From: Alphaproteobacteria bacterium
Lineage (GTDB): Bacteria; Pseudomonadota; Alphaproteobacteria; Caulobacterales; Caulobacteraceae
Length of the DNA: 60,492 nucleotides
Assembly (NCBI GenBank): GCA_018820205.1
Contig: JAHJOK010000076.1
Span: forward strand, 1 to 60,492
Reading direction: 5' to 3'
The notes below the pieces were generated by a model. That model was given only the letters and a program-made list of their open reading frames with translations. It did not search any database and was not told the DNA's origin. A program made the position numbers and the translations under genes. This document shows, piece after piece, positions 43,086 to 52,714 of the stretch. Every line of letters begins with the position of its first letter. Positions within the stretch are counted from its first letter, which is position 1.

Positions 43086-43100
43086 AAGCGCTCGATAAGC
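43086..43100 (+). repeat. 15-bp repeat near attR, candidate integrase arm site
   Basis: AAGCGCTCGATAAGC here matches 24522-24536 exactly and in the same orientation. It lies between the integrase start and attR. Confidence 0.5.
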
Positions 43101-43220
43101 AGCGCGCGTGAAACGTCGTGATCCTGTGTGGTATCCGTCAACGGTTGAATGTCAATGAGAGCCAAGAATATTGAACGCGTGTGCATCTCTGACTATAGCC
43201 GTGTGTCGATAATCTTACAC

Positions 43221-43257
43221 GACGAGGTCAGGGGTTCGACTCCCCTCGGCTCCACCA
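43221..43257 (+). repeat. attR: 37-bp copy of the tRNA-Ala 3' end
   Basis: This copy matches 24417-24453 exactly and contains the T arm, acceptor strand and CCA, but no 5' half of a tRNA. It marks the original chromosomal end of the tRNA gene. Confidence 0.95.
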
Positions 43258-43272
43258 GGCGGGATATCAGCC

Positions 43273-44220
43273 ATGGATGATCGGCCCATGCGCGTCGCGG
43301 CGCTGTATCGCTTTGCCCCGGTCGCCGATCCCGCCGGCCTGCGCGACCATCTGGAGGCCCTGTGCGGCGCCGATGTTCGCGGAACGATTCTGGTGGCGCA
43401 CGAGGGGGTCAACGGCACCATCGCGGGACCGGAGGAGGCGATAGAGCGCGTGCTGGCGGGTTTGCGGGCCGTGTCCGGCTTTGCCGATCCGGACGTCAAA
43501 TACTCGACCGCCTCCGCCATGCCGTTCCACCGGCTGAAGGTGCGGGTGAAGCCCGAGATCGTGACCCTGGGTCTGCCCGACCTCGACCCGGCGGCGAACG
43601 CCGGGACCTATGTGACGCCTCGGGACTGGAACGCGCTGATCGCCGACCCCGACACGGTCGTGATCGACACCCGCAACGACTACGAGGGCGAGGTCGGCGC
43701 CTTCGCGGGCGCCGTTCAGCCCAATACCCGCAGTTTCCGCGACTTCCCCGACTGGTTTCGCCATGAAGGCCGCGCCCTGCTGGATCGGCCTGGCGGCCGG
43801 CCCAAGGTGGCCATGTATTGCACCGGCGGCATCCGCTGCGAGAAGGCGACAGCCTTTCTGAAGGCCGAGGGGATCGCGGACGTCTTCCACCTGCAGGGCG
43901 GCGTGCTGCGCTATCTGGAGACCGTTCCCGAGGCCGACAGCCTGTGGCGCGGCGAATGTTTCGTGTTCGACGAACGGGTCGCGGTCGGCCACGGACTGGT
44001 CCAGGGCGTCCATGCCCTTTGCCGCGGCTGTCGGATGCCGATCAGCCCCGAGGGGCGGGCGTCCGTCCACTATGTCGAGGGGGTGTGCTGCGAGCGCTGT
44101 CACGACAGTCGGACGCCGGATCAGCGCGCCGCCGCCCTGGAACGGGATCGTCAGGTCCGGATCGCCGAGGCCCGGGGAACCGCCCACATCGGCGCCAGAC
44201 AGACGCGGACGGGCGCCTAG
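43273..44220 (+). CDS. trhO: tRNA uridine(34) hydroxylase TrhO (rhodanese family)
   Basis: The product has 315 residues. It has the acylphosphatase-like N-terminal part (TILVAHEGVNGTIAG), then a rhodanese domain with the active-site Cys in YCTGGIRCEKATAFL, and a C-terminal Cys cluster (CRGCRMPI, CCERCH). TrhO uses oxygen to hydroxylate uridine 34 of tRNAs on the way to 5-methoxyuridine-type modifications. The start may be ATG 43273 or ATG 43291 (MRVAALYRF). It lies directly after attR, so before integration it would have followed the tRNA-Ala gene. Confidence 0.92.
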   Translation: MDDRPMRVAALYRFAPVADPAGLRDHLEALCGADVRGTILVAHEGVNGTIAGPEEAIERVLAGLRAVSGFADPDVKYSTASAMPFHRLKVRVKPEIVTLGLPDLDPAANAGTYVTPRDWNALIADPDTVVIDTRNDYEGEVGAFAGAVQPNTRSFRDFPDWFRHEGRALLDRPGGRPKVAMYCTGGIRCEKATAFLKAEGIADVFHLQGGVLRYLETVPEADSLWRGECFVFDERVAVGHGLVQGVHALCRGCRMPISPEGRASVHYVEGVCCERCHDSRTPDQRAAALERDRQVRIAEARGTAHIGARQTRTGA

Positions 44221-44274
44221 ACCCGGCTCAAGCAGCGAGACGCCGCGCGTCGAGCGGTAGCCGCACAAGGCCGC

Positions 44275-44562
44275 TTATTGGTCTTCGTCGAACTTTGCTG
44301 CGACCAGTTGGGACAGGGCGTCGATGGCCTGGCGGGCGTCCGGCCCCTCGGCCGAGATCTCGATCCGGCTGCCGTTGCCGGCGCCCAGCATCAGAAGGCC
44401 CATGATCGACAGGGCGTTCACCGTCGTCCCTTCGCGGGTCACCCGGATCTCGGCCTCGAAGCTGGAGGCCAGTTTCACGAATTTGGCGGAGGCGCGGGCG
44501 TGAAGCCCCCGGGTGTTGCAGATGTCGGCGGTCGCCCGCGCGGTCGAAACCGTCTCGCCCAT
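44275..44562 (-). CDS. ptsH: HPr family phosphocarrier protein
   Basis: The product has 95 residues. The phosphorylated His21 is in RGLHARASAKF and the regulatory Ser52 in NALSIMGLLML. In alphaproteobacteria this HPr belongs to the regulatory phosphotransferase branch with EI-Ntr and an EIIA-Man-like protein and is a target of the HprK kinase. It is the last gene of the chvI-chvG-hprK-EIIA-HPr run, three bases after the EIIA stop. Confidence 0.93.
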   Translation of the reverse strand: MGETVSTARATADICNTRGLHARASAKFVKLASSFEAEIRVTREGTTVNALSIMGLLMLGAGNGSRIEISAEGPDARQAIDALSQLVAAKFDEDQ

Positions 44563-44565
44563 CGG

Positions 44566-44970
44566 CTATTTCTCGCCCGCCAGCACCCAGGAGGCGACGG
44601 AGATATATTTGCGCCCGGCGTCCTGCGCGTGCGCCACGCAGGTTTCCAGGCTCTCGCGGCCCCGGACGCTGGCCAGTTTGATCAGCATCGGCAGGTTCAG
44701 GCCGGCGATGACCTCGGCGTGGGTCTGTTCCATCACCGAGATGGCCAGGTTGGACGGCGTGCCGCCGAACATGTCGGTCAGCAGGATGACGCCCGAACCG
44801 TCGTCGACGGCGGCGGCGGCGTCGACGATGTCGCGACGTCTGCGCTCCATGTCGTCCTCGGGCCCGATGCAGATAGCCGCGACCCCGCGCTGAGGGCCCA
44901 CGACATGCTCCATCGCAGCGAGGAATTCGGAAGCCAGGCCGCCATGAGTGACGATCACCAGGCCGATCAT
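44566..44970 (-). CDS. PTS EIIA component, mannose family (regulatory)
   Basis: The product has 134 residues. The phosphorylatable His9 is in LVIVTHGGLASEF, and the family motif LTDMFGGTPSNLA follows. No EIIB, EIIC or EIID gene is nearby, which is typical of alphaproteobacteria where this EIIA acts in regulation rather than sugar uptake. I use ATG 44970; the longer frame to 45069 adds residues unlike the family and overlaps the hprK end. Confidence 0.92.
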   Translation of the reverse strand: MIGLVIVTHGGLASEFLAAMEHVVGPQRGVAAICIGPEDDMERRRRDIVDAAAAVDDGSGVILLTDMFGGTPSNLAISVMEQTHAEVIAGLNLPMLIKLASVRGRESLETCVAHAQDAGRKYISVASWVLAGEK

Positions 44971-45056
44971 GCCGCCTCGGTCATTCAACTGTCCGCAACG
45001 CTGGGAATCCCCGTCCGATCGTGAACCGAAAGCCCCCGCTCCGGCCACAAGCCGGC

Positions 45057-45503
45057 CTAGATAGGCCAAACCGGCCGACGATTAAAGCCGTCCATCGCCA
45101 GGTCCAGGGTTCGGACCGCTGAAGCCGGCCGGATATCGAGCCGCAGCCGCGGCAACCGGACGCCGTGGATCGTCTCCCGATCGCCCTCGGGCATTCGCTC
45201 GCAGGTCTGCTGCATGCAATCGACGATCAGGATCATGCGGGCCGTGACCAGGGCCGGCGTCGCGACGATGCCGAGCCCACGCGCCTCGATCCGGCCGGAC
45301 AGGCGTTCCGGAGCGGTTGCATGGAGGGTCTGCCCGGACGCCCAGACCAGCACATAGTCGTCGGCGACCAGCCTCCAGCCCTGGTCGATCAGCCGCAGGG
45401 CCAGATCGCTCTTGCCGCTGCCGGGCGGGCCGCGAAGCAAGGCGCCGCGCCACCCCTCCTGCCCCGCGCGGGCGACGGCGGTGGCGTGGATCGGCGGGTT
45501 CAC
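45057..45503 (-). CDS. hprK: HPr kinase/phosphorylase, short alphaproteobacterial form
   Basis: The product has 148 residues, about half the length of the Firmicutes enzyme, because the N-terminal domain is absent as in other alphaproteobacteria. The Walker A motif is GPPGSGKS (25-32), and the signature GRIEARGLGIV follows. It phosphorylates a Ser of HPr and removes the phosphate. Its start codon overlaps the stop of chvG (ATGA-type, 45500-45503). Confidence 0.93.
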   Translation of the reverse strand: MNPPIHATAVARAGQEGWRGALLRGPPGSGKSDLALRLIDQGWRLVADDYVLVWASGQTLHATAPERLSGRIEARGLGIVATPALVTARMILIVDCMQQTCERMPEGDRETIHGVRLPRLRLDIRPASAVRTLDLAMDGFNRRPVWPI

Positions 45504-47128
45504 GCGCGCCGGCCGACCGTCGGCAGGGCGACCTGAAAACGGGCGCCCCGGACCTGCCCCGCGTCATCCAGCCGGTTGGAGGCGGCGACCTGGCCTCCGT
45601 GCGCCTCGACGATCTGGCGCACGATCGAAAGGCCCAGGCCGGAGTTGGAGCCGAACTCCGTGCCGCGCGGGCGGGAGGTGTAGAAGCGTTCGAAAACGGT
45701 CTCGAGGTTTTCAGGGGGGATCCCCGGACCATCGTCCTCGACCCTGATCAGAAGCGGTCTGAGGGGATCGGCGTCGTCGCGGCGGACGACGACGCGGACG
45801 GTCTGTTCCGTCGGACTGAACGACCGGGCATTGTCGATCAGGTTGCGGAACACCTGTCCCAACGGGCCATCGCGTCCCATGACCCGCGCCGGCGCGTCCA
45901 GTTGCAGGTCCAGCCTGACCGGCGCCTCGCCCGGTTTGCCGGTCGTCTCATAGACACTGACGATATCGGTCAGCAGCACGCCGACGTCGACCGGCCGCGG
46001 CCGGTCGCGCGACAGTTCGGCGTCCAGACGCGAGGCGTTGGATATGTCTGTGATCAGCCGATCGAGACGGCGCACATCCTGTTGCAGCAGGGCGGTCAGC
46101 CGGTCGCGCTGGGACTTGTCCTTGACCAGATCGAGGGTCTCCAGCGCCGACCGGATCGAGGTCAGGGGATTCTTGATCTCGTGCGAGACATCGGCCGCGA
46201 ACCGTTCGATGGCGTCCATTCGGGCCGAGAGGGTCTCGGTCATGGACTCCAGCGACCGGGCCAGGTCGCCGATCTCGTCCCTGCGATCCTCCAGGTCGGG
46301 CAGGGAGATGGCGCGCGCGCGCTGCAGCCGGACCTGATCCGCCGCCGCCGACAGCCGCATCACCGGCCGCGCCACGAACAGATGCAACAACAGGGAGGCC
46401 AGCAGATTCACCGCCAGGGCCACCAGGGCGAACGGCACCAGGGCGCGCCGCTGGGCGTCCAGGATCTGGTCCACGTCGCCGGCCTCCAGCGTCAGCACGC
46501 CCAGCACCCGCTGGACATGGCGCACGGGCAGGGAAACCGAGACGACCCGGTCGCCGTTTTCCGATCGGCGCACCGTGGCCTGGGGGTCGCCGGCCAGCGC
46601 CGCCTCGATCTCGGCCCCGAGGGCGGCATAGGCGCGCTGCAGGTCCGCCTGGACCTTCACCGGGTCCGCCGTTTCGACCACCGGCGATCCGGCCGGGCGC
46701 GCCGGCGGCAGGGGTTCGCCGGGAATCGTGTCCGACACGGCGAAGCTATCCGACACCAGCAGGCCGTCGATGTCATAGAGCCGTGCGCGCTGGCCGGTCG
46801 GGATGAAATTATCGCGCAGCCACCGGCTGGCCTGGATCGGGTCCAGGGCCGGTTCCGGTTCGCCTTCGGTAATGCCCAGCTGGCCCAGGACGTTGGACAG
46901 CAGTTCAGCCTGAACCGTCAGGCTTTCCTGGCGCGCCTCGACCAGCCCCGTCCGCCATTCGTTGAGCGCCAGGGCGCCGCCCAGCAGGATCAGCAGGCTG
47001 ACCAGATTGAGCGCAAGGATAAGCCCGCCCAGCCGCGATCCGCCGAAGCGAATCAGTCGGCGGCCGAACGGGGCCTCCTCGGACGACTCCGGGGGATCAG
47101 CTTTCGCGGTATCGGTAGCCGACGCCAT
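45500..47128 (-). CDS. chvG: Sensor histidine kinase ChvG
   Basis: The product has 542 residues. Two membrane segments (about 35-55 and 230-252) flank a periplasmic sensor domain, followed by HAMP, His316 ([13 protein letters not shown]), N-box ([10 protein letters not shown]) and G boxes ([22 protein letters not shown]). ChvG senses acid and cell-envelope stress and phosphorylates ChvI. It overlaps the chvI stop by 32 bases and is followed by hprK in an overlapping operon. Confidence 0.92.
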   Translation of the reverse strand: MASATDTAKADPPESSEEAPFGRRLIRFGGSRLGGLILALNLVSLLILLGGALALNEWRTGLVEARQESLTVQAELLSNVLGQLGITEGEPEPALDPIQASRWLRDNFIPTGQRARLYDIDGLLVSDSFAVSDTIPGEPLPPARPAGSPVVETADPVKVQADLQRAYAALGAEIEAALAGDPQATVRRSENGDRVVSVSLPVRHVQRVLGVLTLEAGDVDQILDAQRRALVPFALVALAVNLLASLLLHLFVARPVMRLSAAADQVRLQRARAISLPDLEDRRDEIGDLARSLESMTETLSARMDAIERFAADVSHEIKNPLTSIRSALETLDLVKDKSQRDRLTALLQQDVRRLDRLITDISNASRLDAELSRDRPRPVDVGVLLTDIVSVYETTGKPGEAPVRLDLQLDAPARVMGRDGPLGQVFRNLIDNARSFSPTEQTVRVVVRRDDADPLRPLLIRVEDDGPGIPPENLETVFERFYTSRPRGTEFGSNSGLGLSIVRQIVEAHGGQVAASNRLDDAGQVRGARFQVALPTVGRRA

Positions 47129-47801
47129 ACAGGGTCTCGATGGCGTCGAATTCGGAGTCGACGACCCTGAATTTCTTGCGCATCCGCTTCACGTGGCTGT
47201 CGATGGTGCGGTCGTCGACATAGACCTGATCGTCGTAGGCGGCGTCCATCAGGTTGTCGCGGCTCTTCACGAAGCCCGGACGCTGGGCCAGGGCCTGCAG
47301 CAGCAGGAACTCGGTGACCGTCAGCTTGACCGCCTTGCCGTCCCACGTGCTTTCGTGGCGGGCCGGGTCCATGACCAGCTTGCCGCGGCGGATGGCCTTG
47401 CCGGAAATCTCGGCCGAGGGCTCGGGTTCGCCGCCGTCGCCGCCCGAGCGACGCAGCAGGGCCTTCACCCGTTCGATCAGCAGGCGCTGCGAAAAGGGTT
47501 TGTGGATATAGTCGTCGGCCCCAAGGTTGAAGCCCAGGATTTCGTCGATCTCCTCGTCCTTGGAGGTCAGCATGATGACCGGGATCTGGGACGTTTGGCG
47601 CAGGCGGCGCAGCACCTCCATCCCGTCCATGCGGGGCATCTTGACGTCCAGAATGGCCAGATCGGGAGGGGAGGCCTCAAGCGCCTCGAGGCCCGTGGCG
47701 CCGTCGTGATAGGCGACCACCTTGTGGCCGTGGCTTTCCAGCGCCAGCGACACGGATGCGACGATGTTCTCGTCGTCGTCCACCAGGGTGATGTTGGCCA
47801 A
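47097..47801 (-). CDS. chvI: Response regulator ChvI (OmpR family)
   Basis: The product has 234 residues. The receiver domain has Asp52 ([13 protein letters not shown]), and the C-terminal OmpR-type winged helix ends with [12 protein letters not shown] and [11 protein letters not shown] chose TTG 47801, since ANITLVDDD matches the usual ChvI N-terminus and an AGGAG site lies just upstream; an ATG at 47846 would add 15 unrelated residues. First gene of the five-gene minus-strand operon and divergent from the 48-kb gene of unknown function. Confidence 0.93.
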   Translation of the reverse strand: MANITLVDDDENIVASVSLALESHGHKVVAYHDGATGLEALEASPPDLAILDVKMPRMDGMEVLRRLRQTSQIPVIMLTSKDEEIDEILGFNLGADDYIHKPFSQRLLIERVKALLRRSGGDGGEPEPSAEISGKAIRRGKLVMDPARHESTWDGKAVKLTVTEFLLLQALAQRPGFVKSRDNLMDAAYDDQVYVDDRTIDSHVKRMRKKFRVVDSEFDAIETLYGVGYRYRES

Positions 47802-47987
47802 GATAAAGGTCTCCTCGTCTGATCCTGACAGATGTCGGGAGCGCATGAACGCACGACAAGCGTAACCGTTCGCCCGCGATCGCGGTGACTTTACGGCCAC
47901 AGGCGCCGATACGCCAGATTTCGATAGCGAAACCGGACCTTAAAGCCTTGGACCTAGGCTGGGGTCCAGACCGCAGAAAGCGAGACT

Positions 47988-49700
47988 ATGTCCGGAACCG
48001 TCCACTACGAGTTGTACATCCGCAAGACGGGCCCAGCGCCCTGGACGCTGATGCTGGCGACCGAAGAACGAAAGCAGGCGGTCGAACAGGCCGAGGAAAT
48101 CCTGCGGGACAAGCACGCGGTCGCCGTTCGGGTGACGAAGGAGACGCTGGATCCCGACACGATGGAGTTCGCCAGCACGACCGTCCTGACCCGCGGCGCG
48201 CCGGAGGCGCCCAAGAAGCGGCTGGTGGCCGTCGACGACGACCGTTCCAACTGTCTGGGGCCGCAGGACCTCTATGCTCCCCACGCCCGCGAACTGATCG
48301 GGCGGGTGCTGGAGGACTGGCTGATGCGCAACGGCGCCACGGTCTTCGAATTGCTGCACCGTCCCGATCTGGTCGAGCGTCTGGAGGCGGCCGGGGTCGA
48401 ACTGCAGCACGCGCTGCAGAAAGTCGCCATCCCCGAAAGCCAGTCCACCGGCCAGCCCGCCCATGAACTGATCCGCCACTACCAGAAGCTGGCCGAGCAG
48501 GCGATGGAACGGGTCATCATCGCCGGGCGCAAGGGGACGTTTCCCGATCTGGCCAACCGGTCGCTGGCCGATGTGGCTCATCGACTGGCGGGTTCCCCGG
48601 ACCGCGCCTTCGTGATGGGAGGGGTGATCGCCGGCGCCCTGGTCGGGGTTCGGGGCGCGCGCGCCCGGCTGGACCGGCTGATGGATATGGCCGATCGCGC
48701 CCCGATGGATGGCGCGCCGCGCGCCATGATCATGGTCGCGATCGAACAGATCCTGTGCGAGCTGCTGGCTGCACGCACCAACCTGTCCGAGGTTCTGGGG
48801 CCCGCCCTGGATCAGGGGGGCAGTCTGGCCGCCGTCGTGCGGATGGTCGCTCCCCGAGAGATCGAGGCCCTGATCGCACACGATCCCCGGATGGCCTTGC
48901 TGATGCCTTCGGTCGACGGTCCGGCGGCGCGCCTGGGCGACCGTCTGGCGGTCGGCGAGTACCCGATCCTGGCGGCGTCGCTGGCGCGGATGGTGTTGCG
49001 CGAACTGATGGGTCCGCGTCGTCTGCGCCCGTCGGACGCGCCCGGCGAGATCGACATCCTTCGGACCCTGGCCATGTCGCTGACCGCGACGGCCGGCCGC
49101 CTGCTGACGCTGGAGGAGGTGCAGACCGCCTTCACCGAACGGTCGAAGAGCCTGGTCACCGCCGATTTCGTCCAGGCCTATGTCGTGCCCTGCGACACCG
49201 TGCTGTGCGAGGCCGAACAACTGACCCGACTGTGCGAAAACGTCACCGGTGTCGCCAACAAGCGGTCGGCGGCGCGGTGGCTGGCGGCGTGCGTCACCTC
49301 CCTGCGGTTCGAGAGCGAGATGCGGACCAGCGCGCCGACGGCGGCGAAAAAGCTGCTGGTGCTGGCTCAGCTTAATCGTTCGGTGAAGGCCGCCGCCCTG
49401 TCGGACAACGACACCGAACAGATCATGGGGGCGATCGGCCATGTCGGCGGGGTCATCGAGGCCGAGGCCAAACTGACCGCCCAGCTGGCCCGCGCCCAGG
49501 CGCCGGTCCCGCAGAAGCTGGCGGCCCTGCTGCGCCTCGCCTCGGGCGAGACCGCGCCCCAGGGACCCGTCGCCGACCGCGCCAAGGCAGAGGCGATCAA
49601 GATCTTCCGCGCGCCCGAAGCCCGCGCCGCCCTGAGCGCCTCGCCCGAGACGATCGCGCCCCTGAAGGGTCTGATGAAGGCGGCCGGACTGGCGGCGTAA
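47988..49700 (+). CDS. Large conserved-looking protein of unknown function
   Basis: The product has 570 residues, predicted soluble and mostly helical. I cannot assign a family. The N-terminus (about 1-65) has an alpha/beta pattern (VHYELYIRKTGPAPWTLML) and the rest has Ala/Leu-rich helices. No catalytic motif or membrane segment stands out. It is divergent from chvI, with 186 bases between starts, so shared control is possible. Codon use and third-position GC look fully native. Confidence 0.75.
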   Translation: MSGTVHYELYIRKTGPAPWTLMLATEERKQAVEQAEEILRDKHAVAVRVTKETLDPDTMEFASTTVLTRGAPEAPKKRLVAVDDDRSNCLGPQDLYAPHARELIGRVLEDWLMRNGATVFELLHRPDLVERLEAAGVELQHALQKVAIPESQSTGQPAHELIRHYQKLAEQAMERVIIAGRKGTFPDLANRSLADVAHRLAGSPDRAFVMGGVIAGALVGVRGARARLDRLMDMADRAPMDGAPRAMIMVAIEQILCELLAARTNLSEVLGPALDQGGSLAAVVRMVAPREIEALIAHDPRMALLMPSVDGPAARLGDRLAVGEYPILAASLARMVLRELMGPRRLRPSDAPGEIDILRTLAMSLTATAGRLLTLEEVQTAFTERSKSLVTADFVQAYVVPCDTVLCEAEQLTRLCENVTGVANKRSAARWLAACVTSLRFESEMRTSAPTAAKKLLVLAQLNRSVKAAALSDNDTEQIMGAIGHVGGVIEAEAKLTAQLARAQAPVPQKLAALLRLASGETAPQGPVADRAKAEAIKIFRAPEARAALSASPETIAPLKGLMKAAGLAA

Positions 49701-49704
49701 GCGA

Positions 49705-50013
49705 TCAGTCGAAGATGTCGAAGATGCTTTCGCGCTTCTTCTTTTTGTAACGATAGTCGTCGTCGTCGCGATAGCGCGGCTGCTCGCGATACTCCTGACG
49801 CTGCGCTTGCCCCCAGGGCTGGCTTTGCTGGGGCGGTAGGGCGTGGGCGGCCTGGGCGGCGGGAGCGGCTGCGACCGCGCCCTCCATCAGCTTTTCCAGC
49901 TCGCCGCGATCCAGCCAGACCCCTCGACAGGTGGGGCACATGTCGAACTGGACGCCGTTGCGGTCCAGGGTCGTCATCTGGGCATTGTCGTTGGGGCACA
50001 TCAGAAGGGGCAC
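49705..50013 (-). CDS. TFIIB-type zinc-ribbon protein
   Basis: The product has 102 residues from a GTG start behind AAGGAG. The zinc ribbon is CPNDNAQM...CPTCRGVWLDRGELEKL, split here: one C-x2 pair in LMCPNDNAQM and the other in CPTCRGVWLD. After a Pro/Gln linker comes a charged Arg/Lys/Tyr-rich tail (DDDDYRYKKKKRES) ending SIFDIFD. Such small zf-TFIIB proteins are common in bacteria; their role is unknown. Its stop is close to the convergent unknown-function gene. Confidence 0.85.
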   Translation of the reverse strand: MPLLMCPNDNAQMTTLDRNGVQFDMCPTCRGVWLDRGELEKLMEGAVAAAPAAQAAHALPPQQSQPWGQAQRQEYREQPRYRDDDDYRYKKKKRESIFDIFD

Positions 50014-50107
50014 ACGGGTCTCCTTGCGGGGAAAGTCTCCCCAAAGGTGGGCCTGCCCCCGCCCGCCGCCAACCGGGCGGTGTGTCGCAGCCCCTGCCTG
50101 TCCGCGA

Positions 50108-52096
50108 TCAGTCCTCGGCCAGCACGATGACGCGGTCTTCCGGCAGGTATTCCAGCGCCTCGGCCTTGTTGGGATTGACCACCACTCCGCCCATGTTGCG
50201 GCCGTCGTCATCGGCGCTTTCGCGTTTCCTGCGATAGCCGATGGCGGTTTCCCCGCGCTGACGGGCGGCCTCGGCGATCGTGTAGAAATTGACCGGCAGC
50301 GCCAGGTCAACATAGTCGCCGACCGGACGCATGTAGATTTCCGACCCGTCCTCATCCAGCAGGTCGTCGAAGATCGACGACAGGTATTCGTTCTCGGACG
50401 CCTGGGCCAGCATCAGGCTGACCAGTTTGTTGGACACCACGAAATCGTCGGCTCGGGTGACCTCTGCCAGCTCCCTGTTGCGGATGTCGATCATCTCGGA
50501 CACCACGCTGATGTGCCGGCCCAGACGCTCCGACAGTTTGCGCAGGTGCAGCAGGGTGATCAGGGTTCGGGTGTCGGCCGACTGGGCCTCCATCGTGTCC
50601 GAATAGCCCAGGACCATGATTGAATCGTAGGAAACGGGATCCAGCGATTCGATCGAGGCCGAATGGCTGGTGTCGATTACCTTGGCCTCGACCTTCATGT
50701 TCTTCGAGCCGAGCGGCATCGACCGGATCTGCTCGGCGAAGCCCGGCATGTCGCCGGCGACCGTCAGGACCGAACCCGGCTTGACGTATTTGGACAGTTC
50801 ATGGGCGATCATCGGGCCGCGCCGGTTCCAGCCGATGATGAGCGTGCGTTCGGCGGTGCGACGGACGGCCTTGGGCTTTCGCAGGGCCGCGACGTCAACG
50901 GCGTCCTCGGGCGCCGGCGTCAGCTTGATGGCTTCGTCATCCTCGGCGATGATGATCGCGCGGGCGCCGGCGACGATGACCTCGTCCATCGGCGGGTTCA
51001 TCCGCACCCGGCCGTCGGGATAGCGCAGACCGATCAGGGCCGAATCCTTATAGCCCATGACCGCGTCGCCATAGGTCACTCCGGTCAGCTCCTCGAGCTC
51101 GGTGGTGTAGATCTCGCAGCCGTCGAAATCGAGCAGTTCGGAATAGACGGCGCTCAGGCCCGCCTGACGGCTGGACTGGACCACGATGCGGGAGATCAGA
51201 TCGTCGGCGAGCACCAGCTGAACCTCGTCGCCGCCGACGATGCGGGCGACCTCGGCGTTCCTGGCGTCGCGCAGCTCGGCCGCGATCCGGTAGCGTTCCT
51301 CGCGACGCTTCGGGTCGTTGGTCAGGGCCAGGACGGTCTTGATCACCTGGCTGTCGGGATCGTCGACGCCCTCGGGCGAAACGACGATGATCGAGCGGCA
51401 GGTCTGGGCGTTGATCAGCGACAGGTCGAACAGGTCCGTCGGATCGCCCGAGCGGCAGATGACGCGGGTGTTCTTCAGATCGGGAACCTTGTCCGCGATC
51501 TCGTCCTCCATCTCGACCTTGTCCTTGTTGGCCATGATGACGATCCGCGCCTTCTTGCGGCTCTCGTTGGCCACGACCAGCTCGGAGATGATGTCGAAGA
51601 TCGACGGCGACCAGTTGACGATCACCGTGTGGTCCACCTCCAGCACGCGCGAACGACCCTTGCGCAGGGCCTCGAGCGCCGAGTCCAGCCCGGCGGAGAT
51701 GATCGAGATCAGGGCCGAGAAGACCAGGATGCCCATCAGGGTGACGAACAGGTTCAGACCCCGGAACGTCCAGCCGGCGTCGCCCGCGACCGTGCCGGCG
51801 TCCATCGTGCGCATCAGCGACTGCCAGAGAGCCTCGAAGAAGCCGAAGCCGCCGTCCGGACCCAGCCGGGTCATGGCGAGAACCGCCGCTGCGGTCAGGA
51901 TGACCGCGAGGGTCACCAGGCTGAGCCACCCGACCAGGGCGATCGGCCCGGCCGCCATCGACTTGTCGAACTCGTAACGCAGCTTTTCGCCCAGGCCGAC
52001 GTCGCCCAGTTGCTGTTCCTTGACGGTATTGGGTTTAGGCGCGGCGGCGCCTTTCGAGGCGCTGCGCGCCGCGTTCGCACGAGTCAGTGAGCCCAT
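50108..52096 (-). CDS. CASTOR/POLLUX-like ion channel / RCK-domain protein
   Basis: The product has 662 residues. Two membrane segments (about 50-75 and 110-135) with an intervening pore-like region (FFEALWQSLMRTMDAGTVAGD) are followed by two Rossmann-type RCK regions (VIVNWSPSIFDIISELV; LIIGWNRRGPMIAHEL). This is the layout of plant CASTOR/POLLUX and bacterial relatives thought to pass cations. Substrate and gating are not known. ATG 52096 is chosen because it precedes a basic N-terminus; the frame stays open to 52834 across the gloA gene. Confidence 0.85.
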   Translation of the reverse strand: MGSLTRANAARSASKGAAAPKPNTVKEQQLGDVGLGEKLRYEFDKSMAAGPIALVGWLSLVTLAVILTAAAVLAMTRLGPDGGFGFFEALWQSLMRTMDAGTVAGDAGWTFRGLNLFVTLMGILVFSALISIISAGLDSALEALRKGRSRVLEVDHTVIVNWSPSIFDIISELVVANESRKKARIVIMANKDKVEMEDEIADKVPDLKNTRVICRSGDPTDLFDLSLINAQTCRSIIVVSPEGVDDPDSQVIKTVLALTNDPKRREERYRIAAELRDARNAEVARIVGGDEVQLVLADDLISRIVVQSSRQAGLSAVYSELLDFDGCEIYTTELEELTGVTYGDAVMGYKDSALIGLRYPDGRVRMNPPMDEVIVAGARAIIIAEDDEAIKLTPAPEDAVDVAALRKPKAVRRTAERTLIIGWNRRGPMIAHELSKYVKPGSVLTVAGDMPGFAEQIRSMPLGSKNMKVEAKVIDTSHSASIESLDPVSYDSIMVLGYSDTMEAQSADTRTLITLLHLRKLSERLGRHISVVSEMIDIRNRELAEVTRADDFVVSNKLVSLMLAQASENEYLSSIFDDLLDEDGSEIYMRPVGDYVDLALPVNFYTIAEAARQRGETAIGYRRKRESADDDGRNMGGVVVNPNKAEALEYLPEDRVIVLAED

Positions 52097-52273
52097 GGTC
52101 CGGCTGCATTTCCCTGAGGTGTCCCGCCGGCCCCCCTGACCGGCGATCGCGGCCCGGCGATGGTTCGCGCACGGACGTTGAACGGCGAACGGCTTACGAC
52201 GGCTGCAAGGGTTTAGAACCTGACGATTTCCGACTAAGAAGACCGTCTCTCCCCAGCTGTTTAACGTGGTTTC

Positions 52274-52714
52274 ATGCGCTATCTGCACACCATGGTCCGG
52301 GTCGCCGACCTGGACGCCTCCCTGCATTTCTGGACCGACCTGCTCGGCCTGGAGGAGGTGCGGCGGATGGAAGACGAGGCCGGACGGTTCACCCTGGTCT
52401 TCCTGGCGGCGCCCAGGGACAAGGCGCGCTCGGCCGAGGAACGCTCGCCGGAAGTCGAGCTGACGTTCAACTGGGATCCCGAGACCTACACGGGCGGGCG
52501 TAATTTCGGTCATCTGGCCTACCGGGTCGACGACATCTACGCCGCCTGCCGGCGACTGATGGACGGCGGGGTGGTGATCAACCGCCCGCCGCGCGACGGC
52601 AATATGGCGTTCGTGCGCTCGCCGGACGGAATCTCGATCGAACTGCTGCAGGAGGGCCCAGCAAAGGCGCCGGCCGAACCCTGGGTCTCGATGCCCAATA
52701 CGGGCAGCTGGTAG
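52274..52714 (+). CDS. gloA: Lactoylglutathione lyase (glyoxalase I)
   Basis: The product has 146 residues: two VOC/glyoxalase half-folds with HTMVRVADLDASLHFW, then ELTFNWDPETYTGG and NFGHLAYRVDD. The metal ligands are expected to be His5 and a Glu in the first half and His and Glu in the second (GHLA; SIELLQ). It isomerises the methylglyoxal-glutathione adduct. The lipoprotein gene starts right after its stop. Confidence 0.9.
   Translation: MRYLHTMVRVADLDASLHFWTDLLGLEEVRRMEDEAGRFTLVFLAAPRDKARSAEERSPEVELTFNWDPETYTGGRNFGHLAYRVDDIYAACRRLMDGGVVINRPPRDGNMAFVRSPDGISIELLQEGPAKAPAEPWVSMPNTGSW

Noticed and set aside
45317..47170. A 617-residue plus-strand frame opposite hprK and chvG
   Set aside because: Shadow frame; both minus-strand genes have all their motifs.
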